Positions 56,515-64,000 of a DNA stretch of 64,000 nt are shown one piece after another. Under the pieces are notes generated by a model. It made no database searches, was not told where the DNA came from, and worked only from the letters and a program-made list of their open reading frames with translations. The translations under genes were made by a program, and so were the position numbers. Each line of letters begins with the position of its first letter. Position 1 is the first letter of the stretch. Source of the DNA: Paracoccaceae bacterium (lineage in GTDB: Bacteria > Pseudomonadota > Alphaproteobacteria > Rhodobacterales > Rhodobacteraceae); contig JAKITO010000006.1 in the NCBI GenBank assembly GCA_021648025.1, positions 1 to 64,000 on the forward strand. Reading direction: 5' to 3'.

Positions 56515-57123
56515 ATGACCGAAACAAAAACCATCAACCCGTTTATCAGGCAGGGATTGGAACTGGGCCCGCCAATTGCATTCTTTGTGATCTATCTGCA
56601 AATCCGCGATAACGCCTATGAATTCATGGGCACCGAGTATTCCGGCTTTATTGTCGCGACACTGATATTTGTGCCGATACTGCTGGCGGCAATGGGCATG
56701 TTGTGGAAGCTGACCGGCAAACTCAGCCGGTTGCAGTTGTTTACCGCCTTTATGGTGATCTTTTTCGGCGGGCTGACGGCGTATTTCAACGATGAGAGGT
56801 TTTTCAAGATGAAAACCACCATTGTTTACGCCGTGTTTTCCGGGATTTTGGGTTTCGGGCTTTGGCGGGGCAAATCGTATCTTGCGTATGTGATGGGGGA
56901 TATGTTGCCGATGATGGACGAAGGCTGGATGATCCTGACCAAACGGCTGTGTCTGGGGTTTGTGGTCCTGGGCATCGTCAATGAATTGGTGTGGCGCAAT
57001 ATGTCGACCGATATGTGGGTCAAGATCGAAACGTTTGGCTTTCCGGTGGCGTTGTTCGGGTTCCTGTGGTGGCAGGTTCTGGCCTTGCAGAAATACATGA
57101 TTGACCCCGAGGGCCAGGTATAA
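56515..57123 (+). CDS. yciB: Inner-membrane intracellular septation protein A
   Basis: 202 residues from the ATG at 56515 with AGGAG just upstream. Family pattern: LELGPPIAFFVIY at the start, AFMVIFFGGLTAYFNDERFFKMKTTI in the centre, NELVWRN near the end. Five membrane spans. YciB/IspA proteins act in envelope maintenance and cell division; the mechanism is not settled. Confidence 0.92.
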   Translation: MTETKTINPFIRQGLELGPPIAFFVIYLQIRDNAYEFMGTEYSGFIVATLIFVPILLAAMGMLWKLTGKLSRLQLFTAFMVIFFGGLTAYFNDERFFKMKTTIVYAVFSGILGFGLWRGKSYLAYVMGDMLPMMDEGWMILTKRLCLGFVVLGIVNELVWRNMSTDMWVKIETFGFPVALFGFLWWQVLALQKYMIDPEGQV

Positions 57124-57177
57124 CAACGCATCCCGGACCTTTGTCTGGGTTTGAACAATACTGTTTACGCCTTTTTG

Positions 57178-57216
57178 TCGCGACGGCCCTGAAACTGTGT
57201 TTCAGGGCCGTCGCGA
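57178..57216. repeat. Perfect 18-bp stem hairpin upstream of the metZ riboswitch
   Basis: The left arm 57178-57195 and GTTTCAGGGCCGTCGCGA (57199-57216) are exact complements around a 3-base loop. It lies 55 bp after yciB and about 70 bp before the SAM-II aptamer. T-rich sequence precedes it on the plus strand rather than following it, so it is not a standard terminator for yciB. Confidence 0.85.
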
Positions 57217-57285
57217 TATTGTCATGGGTCAAAACAAGACAAGACTTGACGCGCACAGCACCCCGCCCTAAGCCAGCCATAGAAC

Positions 57286-57340
57286 GACGTGGCGATTTGT
57301 TACCGGATTGCGGGCCACGCTAAAAACTACGCTAAAAGGT
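57286..57340 (+). ncRNA. SAM-II riboswitch in the metZ leader
   Basis: Matches the SAM-II (metA-type) aptamer. P1 CGTGG (57288-57292) pairs with CCACG (57315-57319). Between them is the conserved CGATTTGTTACCGGATTGC block, and after P1 come CTAAAAAC and GCTAAAAGG, which form the pseudoknot side. It sits 84 bp before the metZ start, as in other alphaproteobacteria. S-adenosylmethionine binding should repress metZ. Confidence 0.85.
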
Positions 57341-57351
57341 CAGGATGAAAG

Positions 57352-57386
57352 CCCCCTTTCGCTTGACCCGCGTCTGGGGTTTTTTT
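57352..57386 (+). terminator. Intrinsic terminator between SAM-II aptamer and metZ
   Basis: CCCC (about 57353-57356) can pair with GGGG (57376-57379), or ACCC (57366-57369) with GGGT (57377-57380), followed directly by seven T's (57380-57386). The position suggests premature termination coupled to the riboswitch, in addition to or instead of translational control. It could alternatively be a constitutive terminator. Confidence 0.6.
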
Positions 57387-57423
57387 GTGCCCGCCACATG
57401 ATGGTATGGGCCCGGAGGTTATG

Positions 57424-58608
57424 ATGAACAAGAAGCGGAACAAGGCCACCAATGCGGTACACGGCGGCATCCGCCGGTCGCAATATGGCGAGGTAAGCGA
57501 GGCGATTTTCCTGACGCAGGGGTTTGTCTATGACAGTGCCGAAGCCGCACAGGCGCGGTTTATTCAGGCGGGTGAGGATGAATTCATCTATGCCCGCTAT
57601 GGCAACCCGACGGTGGCCATGTTCGAAGAACGCATCGCCCTGATCGAAGGGGCCGAGGACGGGTTCGCCACCGCGTCGGGCATGGCGGCGGTATCTGGTG
57701 CGTTGATGGCGATGTTGAAAACCGGCGACCACGTGGTGTCATCGCGGGCGTTGTTCGGGTCATGCCACTATGTGCTGGACGAGGTTCTGACCCGCTTCGG
57801 GGTCGAGGTTACGTTTGTCGATGGCACTGACTTAGAGGCGTGGCGCGGGGCAATCCGTTCCGACACCAAGGCGGTGTTTTTCGAATCCGTATCAAACCCG
57901 ACGTTGGAAGTGATTGATATTGTGGCCGTCAGTGAATTGGCCCACGCCGTGGGGGCGGTTGTGCTGGTTGACAACGTGTTTGCCACGCCGGTCTATTCAC
58001 GCGCCATCGAACAGGGCGCGGATGTGGTGATTTATTCGGCCACCAAACATATCGACGGGCAGGGTCGCACGCTGGGCGGGGTCATTCTTGGCACGCGCGA
58101 CTTCATTCGCAAGACCGTCGAACCCTACATGAAACATACCGGCGGCTCGATGAGCCCGTTCACCGCCTGGGTGATGCTTAAGGGGTTGGAAACGCTGGAA
58201 TTGCGGGTGCGCGCGCAGGCGGCGAATGCCTTGGCCGTGGCCAGGGCGGTTCAGGGGCACCAGGCTTTGGCGCAGGTGATATACCCCGGTCTTGAAAGCC
58301 ATCCTCAGCATGACCTGTGCAGGCACCAGATGACCAAGGGTGGCACGGTCCTGTCGCTTGACCTCAAAGGTGGGCAGGCGGCGGCATTTGTCTTTGTCAA
58401 CGCGCTGGAGATTGCGGTGATTTCCAACAATCTGGGCGATACCAAATCCATTGTCACCCACCCGGCGACAACCACCCATCAACGCCTGGCCGAGGAACAA
58501 CGCGCCGAATTGGGCATCACGCCGGGGCTGGTGCGCGTGTCTTTGGGGATCGAGGACAGGGATGACCTGATCGGCGATATCCTTCAGGCGCTGGACAAGG
58601 CGGCATAG
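57424..58608 (+). CDS. metZ: O-succinylhomoserine sulfhydrylase
   Basis: 394 residues; the ATG at 57424 has GGAGG 5 nt upstream (the adjacent ATG at 57421 is too close). Cys/Met-metabolism PLP enzyme: YARYGNPTVAMFEERIALIEGAE, then the PLP lysine Lys208 in YSATKHIDGQGR, then GGSMSPFTAWVMLKGLETL. It makes homocysteine from O-succinylhomoserine and sulfide. SAM-II control upstream supports the methionine-pathway role. Confidence 0.94.
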   Translation: MNKKRNKATNAVHGGIRRSQYGEVSEAIFLTQGFVYDSAEAAQARFIQAGEDEFIYARYGNPTVAMFEERIALIEGAEDGFATASGMAAVSGALMAMLKTGDHVVSSRALFGSCHYVLDEVLTRFGVEVTFVDGTDLEAWRGAIRSDTKAVFFESVSNPTLEVIDIVAVSELAHAVGAVVLVDNVFATPVYSRAIEQGADVVIYSATKHIDGQGRTLGGVILGTRDFIRKTVEPYMKHTGGSMSPFTAWVMLKGLETLELRVRAQAANALAVARAVQGHQALAQVIYPGLESHPQHDLCRHQMTKGGTVLSLDLKGGQAAAFVFVNALEIAVISNNLGDTKSIVTHPATTTHQRLAEEQRAELGITPGLVRVSLGIEDRDDLIGDILQALDKAA

Positions 58609-58642
58609 GCCCGTTCGGCACCCGGCATTGTTTCTTCACAAG

Positions 58643-58690
58643 TCCGTGAAAACCTGTGAAAACCCCTGCAAGCCCCTGAAAACCCTTGCA
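58643..58690. repeat. Degenerate ~10-bp tandem repeat after metZ
   Basis: Units resembling CTGaAAACCC recur: CCGTGAAAAC, CTGTGAAAACCC, CTGCAAGCCC, CTGAAAACCC, TTGCAAAACT. It begins about 35 bp after the metZ stop. The rest of the 216-bp gap before the oxidase shows no gene. Confidence 0.6.
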
Positions 58691-58824
58691 AAACTGCGCC
58701 AACGGGAAGAGTTGAAACTTTGATGTATTGATCTTACCTGTATTTGTGGGCGTGGCAAAATGCGCCTGACAATACCTGGTGGCTGATCCCTGCAACACCG
58801 CCTCTGAAATGGAAAGAATGACTG

Positions 58825-60216
58825 ATGTTTTCAAGACGACACTTTTTGGCAACGGCTGCGGCTGGTGCGATGGCCGGGGTTTCACATAAATCGTTTGCTG
58901 CCAACGGGGCTTATTCGCCCCTTGAAGCACGGGTTCAGAATGTTCAGCTGGCACCGGCCAGCTATGGGCAAACAGAGATCTGGGGGTACGGCGGGCAAAT
59001 GCCGGGCCCGGAAATTCGGCTGGCGCAAGGGCAAAGAGTGCAACGCACATTGCACAACAACCTGCCTCAGGCAACATCGGTTCACTGGCACGGCGTTCGC
59101 AGTGACAATGCGATGGACGGTGTGGCCGGCCTGACGCAGGAAGCTGTCGCCACCGGGGCCAGTTTTGATTATGACTTTCAGGTTCGCGACGCCGGAACCA
59201 ATTGGTATCACGCGCACAATCGTTCGGCAGAACAGGTTGCGCGCGGACTTTACGGAGCGCTGATCGTTGAGGAAAGCGATGCGCCCGATGTGGACCAGGA
59301 AGAGGTTCTGGTGCTGGATGACTGGCTGCTTAACCCGGAAACGGCGCAGATTGATCCGGAATTCACCGCCCGCCATGCGCGCAGCCATGCGGGGCGCCGT
59401 GGTAATTTTGTGGCCACCAACGGGCGCTATCAGCTCTCGGTTCCGGTGGTTCGAAATGAACGGCTGCGTTTGCGGCTGATCAATGCCGCCAATGCGCGGA
59501 TTTTCGTTTTGGAACTGTCCGGGCTTGAGGGCTGGATCGTTGCTTTGGACGGGATGCCGTTGCCAACACCGCAGCCGGTCCCAAAGGATATGCTGCTGGC
59601 ACCGGGGCAACGCATTGATCTGTTTGTTGATGTGACAGCCCAAGTGGGGGAAAGCGCGCATTTGCTGCGTGTCGAGGGCGGTAAAGGGTCTTCACAGGTC
59701 GCATTTCCGGTGACCAGCCCGGGCACACGGGCACGGCGCGGAACACCGACGCCATTGCCCCCGAACCCCGATCAGGCCGTAACAGGCCTGAAGAGTGCCT
59801 TGCGCGCCCGTCTGAACATGGCAGGTGGGGCGATGGGGTCATTGGACGCCGCCATCCTGGAAGGCGAGCGCAAAACGTTTCAACGCCTTGTTCAGGCCAA
59901 CCAGTTCTGGGCCTTCAACGGGATCGTCGGTATGACCGAAACGCCTTTGCTGAAAGCAGACCTTGGTCAGACGGTTCGTCTGGCGATATTCAACGACACG
60001 GCTTTTCCTCATGCAATGCACCTGCATGGCATGCACTTTCGTGAAGTTCTGAAAGGCGGCGCGCTTGGGCCACTGCGCGATACACTGCTGACATTTGCAG
60101 GCGAGGATCGGGAAATTGCCTTTATGGCAAACAATCCGGGGGATTGGCTTTTCCATTGCCACATGCTTTCGCACGCAGATTCCGGCATGATGACCTGGTT
60201 GAAGGTGAACGCATAA
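58825..60216 (+). CDS. Tat-exported multicopper oxidase
   Basis: 463 residues. N-terminal SRRHFLATAAAGAMAG is a twin-arginine signal. All four copper motifs are present: HWHG (His87, His89), YHAH (His129, His131), HAMHLHGMHF, and HCHMLSHADSGMM with type 1 Cu ligands Cys445, His450, Met455. Three cupredoxin domains; closest in style to CumA/CueO-like periplasmic oxidases. It may act on Cu(I), Mn(II) or phenols; there is no Met-rich insert of the CueO kind. It stands alone between metZ and trkH. Confidence 0.88.
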   Translation: MFSRRHFLATAAAGAMAGVSHKSFAANGAYSPLEARVQNVQLAPASYGQTEIWGYGGQMPGPEIRLAQGQRVQRTLHNNLPQATSVHWHGVRSDNAMDGVAGLTQEAVATGASFDYDFQVRDAGTNWYHAHNRSAEQVARGLYGALIVEESDAPDVDQEEVLVLDDWLLNPETAQIDPEFTARHARSHAGRRGNFVATNGRYQLSVPVVRNERLRLRLINAANARIFVLELSGLEGWIVALDGMPLPTPQPVPKDMLLAPGQRIDLFVDVTAQVGESAHLLRVEGGKGSSQVAFPVTSPGTRARRGTPTPLPPNPDQAVTGLKSALRARLNMAGGAMGSLDAAILEGERKTFQRLVQANQFWAFNGIVGMTETPLLKADLGQTVRLAIFNDTAFPHAMHLHGMHFREVLKGGALGPLRDTLLTFAGEDREIAFMANNPGDWLFHCHMLSHADSGMMTWLKVNA

Positions 60217-60303
60217 ACAAATCTTGTGCCGCAATTGCAGGGCCGGGTAGAAATATTGTTGTGGGCTTGACACTACCCGAACCCCACGCCAACGCTTTCC
60301 CTC

Positions 60304-61752
60304 ATGTTGGACATGCGCCCTGTTGGATATGTGATCGGCCTGCTGGTGGCCATTTTGGGCGCCACCATGGTGCTGCCCTTGCTGGTCGATCTGTCCGAAG
60401 GCAGCGGCGAGTGGCCGGTGTTCCTGCAAAGCGGGGTGATCACCATTCTGGCCGGCGGGTTGATCGCGCTTAGCTGCTCCAACGGCATCAAGGCCGGGCT
60501 GACCATTCAGCAGACGTTCCTGTTGACCACGGGCGTGTGGCTGGCCCTGCCGGTGTTTGGTGCCATGCCGTTCATGATGGGCGACACTGACCTGCGCTTT
60601 GTCGATGCGTTCTTTGAGGCCATGTCAGGATTGACCACGACCGGTTCCACCGTCCTGTCGGGGCTGGAAGAACTGCCGCGGGGGTTGCTGCTTTGGCGGG
60701 GTTTGCTGCAATGGCTGGGCGGGATCGGTATTATCGTGGTCGCCATGGTGTTCCTGCCGGAACTGCGGGTCGGCGGCATGCAGATTTTCCGTTCCGAAGG
60801 GTTTGATACTTTTGGCAAGATACTGCCCCGCGCGACCGAGATTTCCAGCCGTATCTCGGTGATCTATATCTCTCTCACCATGGCCTGTGCCATTGGTTAT
60901 GCGACCATGGGCATGGGCGCGTTCGATGCGAGCGTTCATGCGATGACCACCGTCGCCACCGGTGGGTTTGCCAATTACGACGCTTCGTTCGGGGGGTTCG
61001 GGCCGGGGGTGGAATATGTCGCCGTGGTGTTCATGATGCTGGCTGCCCTGCCGTTTGTGCGCTTTGTGCAAATGACGGCCGGAACCGCCAAGCCGCTGTT
61101 CAAAGACCCGCAGATACGCGGGTTTATGGTAACGGCATTTGTATTGGTCGGGTTGCTTTCCCTGTGGCAATTCACCCAAGGCGACGCGACCGGCGAGACC
61201 GGTTTTCGCAAGACGTTGTTCAACACCGTGTCGCTGCTGACCGGGACCGGCTATGCCAGCACGGACTACATGACCTGGGGCGCATTTCCGGTCTCGGTGT
61301 TGTTCTTTACCGGGCTGATCGGCGGTTGCGCCGGGTCCACCGCCTGTTCGATCAAGATATTTCGCTATCAACTGCTGTTTGCCTCGATCCGGGTGCAATT
61401 GCAGCGTATTCGCTCGCCCCACGGCGTGTTCATGCCGCGCTATGACGGGCGAAACGTGGGGCCGGATGTGCTCTCATCGGTGATTTCGTTCTTTGTGTTC
61501 TTCATTGTCACCATGGGGCTGGTGGCCTGGGGGCTGGGGATGACGGGGTTGAACCTGACCACGTCTGTATCGGGGGCGGCGGCGGCTTTGGCCAATATCG
61601 GGCCGGGTCTGGGGGATGAAATCGGCCCGGCGGGCAATTTTTCCGGGCTGACGGACACCGCCAAATGGATACTGATCGCCGCGATGCTGATCGGGCGGCT
61701 GGAACTTTTGGCGGTTTACGCCATTCTGACGATAAATTTCTGGAGAGCTTGA
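60304..61752 (+). CDS. Second TrkH-family potassium channel subunit
   Basis: 482 residues with the four pore-filter segments LTTTGST, VATGG, LTGTGY and ANIGPG, of which the last keeps only the glycine core. It is more typical of the TrkH class of 480-485 residues than the copy behind trkA. It probably uses the TrkA made from 27381-28757, since no regulator gene is adjacent. The ThDP enzyme gene follows 1 bp later. Confidence 0.92.
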   Translation: MLDMRPVGYVIGLLVAILGATMVLPLLVDLSEGSGEWPVFLQSGVITILAGGLIALSCSNGIKAGLTIQQTFLLTTGVWLALPVFGAMPFMMGDTDLRFVDAFFEAMSGLTTTGSTVLSGLEELPRGLLLWRGLLQWLGGIGIIVVAMVFLPELRVGGMQIFRSEGFDTFGKILPRATEISSRISVIYISLTMACAIGYATMGMGAFDASVHAMTTVATGGFANYDASFGGFGPGVEYVAVVFMMLAALPFVRFVQMTAGTAKPLFKDPQIRGFMVTAFVLVGLLSLWQFTQGDATGETGFRKTLFNTVSLLTGTGYASTDYMTWGAFPVSVLFFTGLIGGCAGSTACSIKIFRYQLLFASIRVQLQRIRSPHGVFMPRYDGRNVGPDVLSSVISFFVFFIVTMGLVAWGLGMTGLNLTTSVSGAAAALANIGPGLGDEIGPAGNFSGLTDTAKWILIAAMLIGRLELLAVYAILTINFWRA

Positions 61753-61753
61753 G

Positions 61754-63349
61754 ATGAAACAACCGCAGCAACGTCCACTGGGCGCGCAAATATCCCACAT
61801 GCTGAAAGATCGCGGGGTGGACGTGATATTTGGCATCCCCGGCGTGCATAACCAGGAAATGTACCGCGGCATCGAAGAGGCCGGGATCACCCACGTTCTG
61901 GCGCGCCACGAACAGGGGGCGGGGTTCATGGCCGATGGCTATGCGCGTGCGACCGGGCGGCCGGGTGTGGCGTATGTCATCACCGGGCCGGGTGTGTGCA
62001 ACATCATGACGCCGATGGGGCAGGCCTATTCGGATTCGGTGCCGATGCTGGTGATTTCGTCCTGTCTGGATGAGGTGGCGGCCAAAAAAGGCCAGTTGCA
62101 CCAGATGCTGGATCAGGAGGGTGCTGCGGCGTGTGTCTGTGATTGGTCCGAGACGGCGAGGACGGCGGAGGCAGCGTATCAGTTGATTGATCGCGCATTT
62201 CTGGAGATTTCAACCCAACGCCCGCGTCCCAAGCACATTCAGGTGCCAATTGCTGCATTGGTTTCACAGGCCGGGCAATGGAAGAAAATGCGCGCGCAAC
62301 CCCAAGCGCTGGATGAACCGACCATGGCAATTGACGCGGCCGAACGGTTTCTTGCAAATGCCAAGCGGCCGTTGTTCATTTTTGGCGGTGGCGTGTGGCA
62401 GAAAGATGCGCCGCGAAAGGTTGTTCGCCAGTCGGGGGCCGCCAGCTTTATCACATATGCCGGTCGCGGCGTAATCGCGGCGGAGGATCCTTTGCACTAC
62501 GGCGCCTTTCTTGCCCGACCGGACAGTGTCGCGGAAATATCCAAGGCGGATGCGGTGATTGCTGTTGGCACTACGCTGGCCGAGGTTGATCTTTGGCGAA
62601 CCAGCCTTGGCCAGAATGCGCCACTGCTGCGGATCGACATTGACCCTTCTGTTCTGGCTGATCTGCAAGGCGCGTCGATGGGGTATGACTGCAATTCGGC
62701 GTCATTTCTGACTGGTCTGGCCAGGCGCCTGGAGGCAAAGCCGCCCGCCGCTACCGACTGGACCCCCGAAGAAGTCGCCTTGGCGCGGGCCAAATGGCGC
62801 GCCGAGACCGACGCCGAACGCCCCGGGATTGTGCCGATCTGTGATGCCCTGCGCGCGGCTGTCCCGCCGGGCACGATGATCTATTCCGACATGACCCAGA
62901 TCGCTTACGTCGCCAAAGAGGTCTGGGATATGGATCGCCCCGGCCATTGGCACCACCCGTATGGTTTTGGCACGCTTGGCTATGCCTTGCCGGCCGGTAT
63001 CGGTGGCGCGGTGGGGCGTCCGGGCCTGCCGACCATGGTAATCGCTGGCGATTATGGCTTTCAGTACACCATGCAGGAATTGGGCGTGGCAGTAGAACTT
63101 GGCCTGCCGATCCCGATCATCCTGTGGGACAATGGCAAGCTGAAAGAGATCGAAGACAGCATGGTGCGGGCGCAAATTGCGCCCAACGCGGTGATCGCGC
63201 GCAACCCGGATTTTTGCAAACTGGCCGAGGCGTTTGGGGCGGGGTCAGCAGCACCTCAGACGCTTGCCGAAATGCAGGCCGCTGTACAGGCCGCGTTCAA
63301 GGCAGACGGGCCGACCCTGATACACATTACGCCTGAGATTGTGGCGTAG
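61754..63349 (+). CDS. ThDP-dependent decarboxylase, probable 5-guanidino-2-oxopentanoate decarboxylase
   Basis: 531 residues in three domains as in acetolactate-synthase-like enzymes. N-terminal Pyr domain with VIFGIPGVHNQEMYRGIEE and catalytic glutamate in ARHEQGAGFMADGYAR; central domain; C-terminal PP domain with ThDP motif GDYGFQYTMQELGVAVEL...DNGK. The GIPGVHNQE variant and overall pattern resemble AruI-type guanidino-oxopentanoate decarboxylases of arginine transamination catabolism; acetolactate synthase is unlikely without a small subunit. Its stop codon lies in a palindromic repeat. Confidence 0.72.
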   Translation: MKQPQQRPLGAQISHMLKDRGVDVIFGIPGVHNQEMYRGIEEAGITHVLARHEQGAGFMADGYARATGRPGVAYVITGPGVCNIMTPMGQAYSDSVPMLVISSCLDEVAAKKGQLHQMLDQEGAAACVCDWSETARTAEAAYQLIDRAFLEISTQRPRPKHIQVPIAALVSQAGQWKKMRAQPQALDEPTMAIDAAERFLANAKRPLFIFGGGVWQKDAPRKVVRQSGAASFITYAGRGVIAAEDPLHYGAFLARPDSVAEISKADAVIAVGTTLAEVDLWRTSLGQNAPLLRIDIDPSVLADLQGASMGYDCNSASFLTGLARRLEAKPPAATDWTPEEVALARAKWRAETDAERPGIVPICDALRAAVPPGTMIYSDMTQIAYVAKEVWDMDRPGHWHHPYGFGTLGYALPAGIGGAVGRPGLPTMVIAGDYGFQYTMQELGVAVELGLPIPIILWDNGKLKEIEDSMVRAQIAPNAVIARNPDFCKLAEAFGAGSAAPQTLAEMQAAVQAAFKADGPTLIHITPEIVA

Positions 63350-63419
63350 GGCGGGATAGATCCCGCCGCGCCGAGGGGTTTGAAAAGGGGGGAAGGCGGG
63401 GTGAACCCCGCCCTACGCC
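63343..63419. repeat. Nested palindromic element in a convergent gap
   Basis: The outer arms GGCGTAGGGCGGG (63343-63355) and CCCGCCCTACGCC (63407-63419) are exact complements. Inside each arm is a small hairpin, GGCGGGAT-ag-ATCCCGCC-like on the left and GGCGGGGT-ga-ACCCCGCC on the right. The element supplies the ThDP-gene stop codon and ends 1 bp before the next gene's end. It could act as a bidirectional terminator. It looks like a dispersed repeat type. Confidence 0.8.
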
Positions 63420-63420
63420 G

Positions 63421-64000
63421 TTATTCCCAGCAGCTGACCAGAACCGTCATGCCGCCAGCCATACTCACCAGATCGTTGGGTGACAACGCGCCGGTGGGCT
63501 GACTGGTGGCGGCATTGACGCCTGCACTGTCCAGCAAAGCGCGGATCGCGCCTGCGTCGGCGGCAAAGGCGACGTTGCCGGGCAATTGCCGGTCCCCGCC
63601 CGAGGCGGGCAGCAACATGCCAACCACACCGCCGCCGGCGTCAAATACCGGGCCGCCTGCGTCGCCCGGAAGGGTGGCCATGGCCAGGCGGGTCAATTCG
63701 GCCTCGCCACGCAGACCTTTGGTGTCTTCGAGTTTGCCAAAGGTCAGGGTTGGCGCCCCCAACACGCCTTCGTAGGAATAGCCTGAAACCGCCACATCTG
63801 TTTGCAAACGTGGCTCGCCCGCGCGCAGTTGCGCCACGGAAATTGGCGCCAGTGCATCACTTGGGCGCAGGACCGCCACGCCAAGGTTGGTATCCGTGGC
63901 CAGGACTTTGGCCTGGTAAGAATGATCCAGCGTGATACGTGTGCAGCCCTGAACTGCTTCGGCGGTGGTCACCACAACGCCCGACCCGTCAATGTAAAAG
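63421..64000 (-). CDS. Trypsin-fold serine protease homologue lacking the catalytic triad (partial, runs off the right edge)
   Basis: At least 192 residues, open to the window edge, so the N terminus is unseen. It reads FYIDGSGVVVTTAEAVQGCTRI at the edge, where active relatives have GSG..(T/N)..AHV; then TDTNLGVAVLRP, where they have NDLAVL; then LPGDAGGPVFDAGG, where they have GDSGGPV. Thus His, Asp and Ser all appear replaced (Glu, Gly, Ala). The fold-keeping glycines remain. I infer a pseudoprotease with a binding or regulatory role. The C terminus keeps a cysteine pair partner (VSCWE). Convergent with the ThDP enzyme gene. Confidence 0.65.
   Translation of the reverse strand, partial: FYIDGSGVVVTTAEAVQGCTRITLDHSYQAKVLATDTNLGVAVLRPSDALAPISVAQLRAGEPRLQTDVAVSGYSYEGVLGAPTLTFGKLEDTKGLRGEAELTRLAMATLPGDAGGPVFDAGGGVVGMLLPASGGDRQLPGNVAFAADAGAIRALLDSAGVNAATSQPTGALSPNDLVSMAGGMTVLVSCWE

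Noticed and set aside
57178-57216. Rho-independent terminator of yciB
   Set aside because: The T-rich stretch precedes the hairpin instead of following it on the plus strand, and A's follow it on the minus strand.

Overview
The window looks like chromosome of a marine alphaproteobacterium of the Rhodobacteraceae (Roseobacter group). The evidence is the high G+C content, the alphaproteobacterial neighbourhoods (trkA-trkH-hfq-hflX; lolE-lolD; zwf-pgl-pgi; a SAM-II riboswitch in front of metZ), an aspartate-type HemB, RTX exoproteins, and a YtcJ/Pxp operon. No rRNA, tRNA, CRISPR array or intact insertion sequence was seen. Assignments rest on reading translated sequence and motifs; no database search was possible.

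Left part (1-8830): a broken IS30-type transposase that carries a 61-bp palindromic insertion, then gap and a fructokinase, then a tightly overlapping operon: YtcJ-type amidohydrolase, G3E (CobW-like) GTPase, the three 5-oxoprolinase subunits PxpB-PxpC-PxpA, and a CaiB/BaiF CoA transferase.

Aromatic and halo-aromatic block (8840-25433): on the minus strand pobA-pcaC-pcaH-pcaG convert 4-hydroxybenzoate to protocatechuate and open its ring. A large LamG/RTX exoprotein and a polytopic membrane protein follow. Next come a complete branched-chain-amino-acid-type ABC importer (binding protein, two permeases, two ATPases) and a ~1080-residue self-sufficient reductive dehalogenase (duplicated cobalamin-domain fold, two [4Fe-4S] clusters, fused FMN/NAD/[2Fe-2S] reductase). 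Together these suggest a route that imports a halogenated hydroxybenzoate, removes the halogen aerobically, and feeds 4-hydroxybenzoate into the beta-ketoadipate pathway. This is the most interesting system in the window.

Middle (25.5-43.7 kb): nnrS, a lipoprotein, trkA-trkH-hfq-hflX, a SnoaL-like protein, a penicillin-acylase-family Ntn hydrolase, a hydroxyisobutyrate-dehydrogenase-like enzyme, a SYLF lipoprotein, an RTX serralysin-type metalloprotease, hemB, a small membrane protein and mfd.

Right part (43.8-64 kb): gyrA, a radical SAM enzyme, the zwf-pgl-pgi operon, a repeat-rich gap (four 21-bp iterons and a 22-bp inverted repeat), a thioesterase, lolE-lolD, an EamA transporter, yciB, riboswitch-controlled metZ, a multicopper oxidase, a second trkH, a ThDP-dependent decarboxylase and, running off the right edge, a trypsin-fold protein that seems to have lost its whole catalytic triad.

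Two features recur. Short tandem repeats with units of about 10-12 or 21 bp sit at or just past gene 3' ends, and two decayed fragments of class III nucleotide cyclases lie in intergenic gaps.
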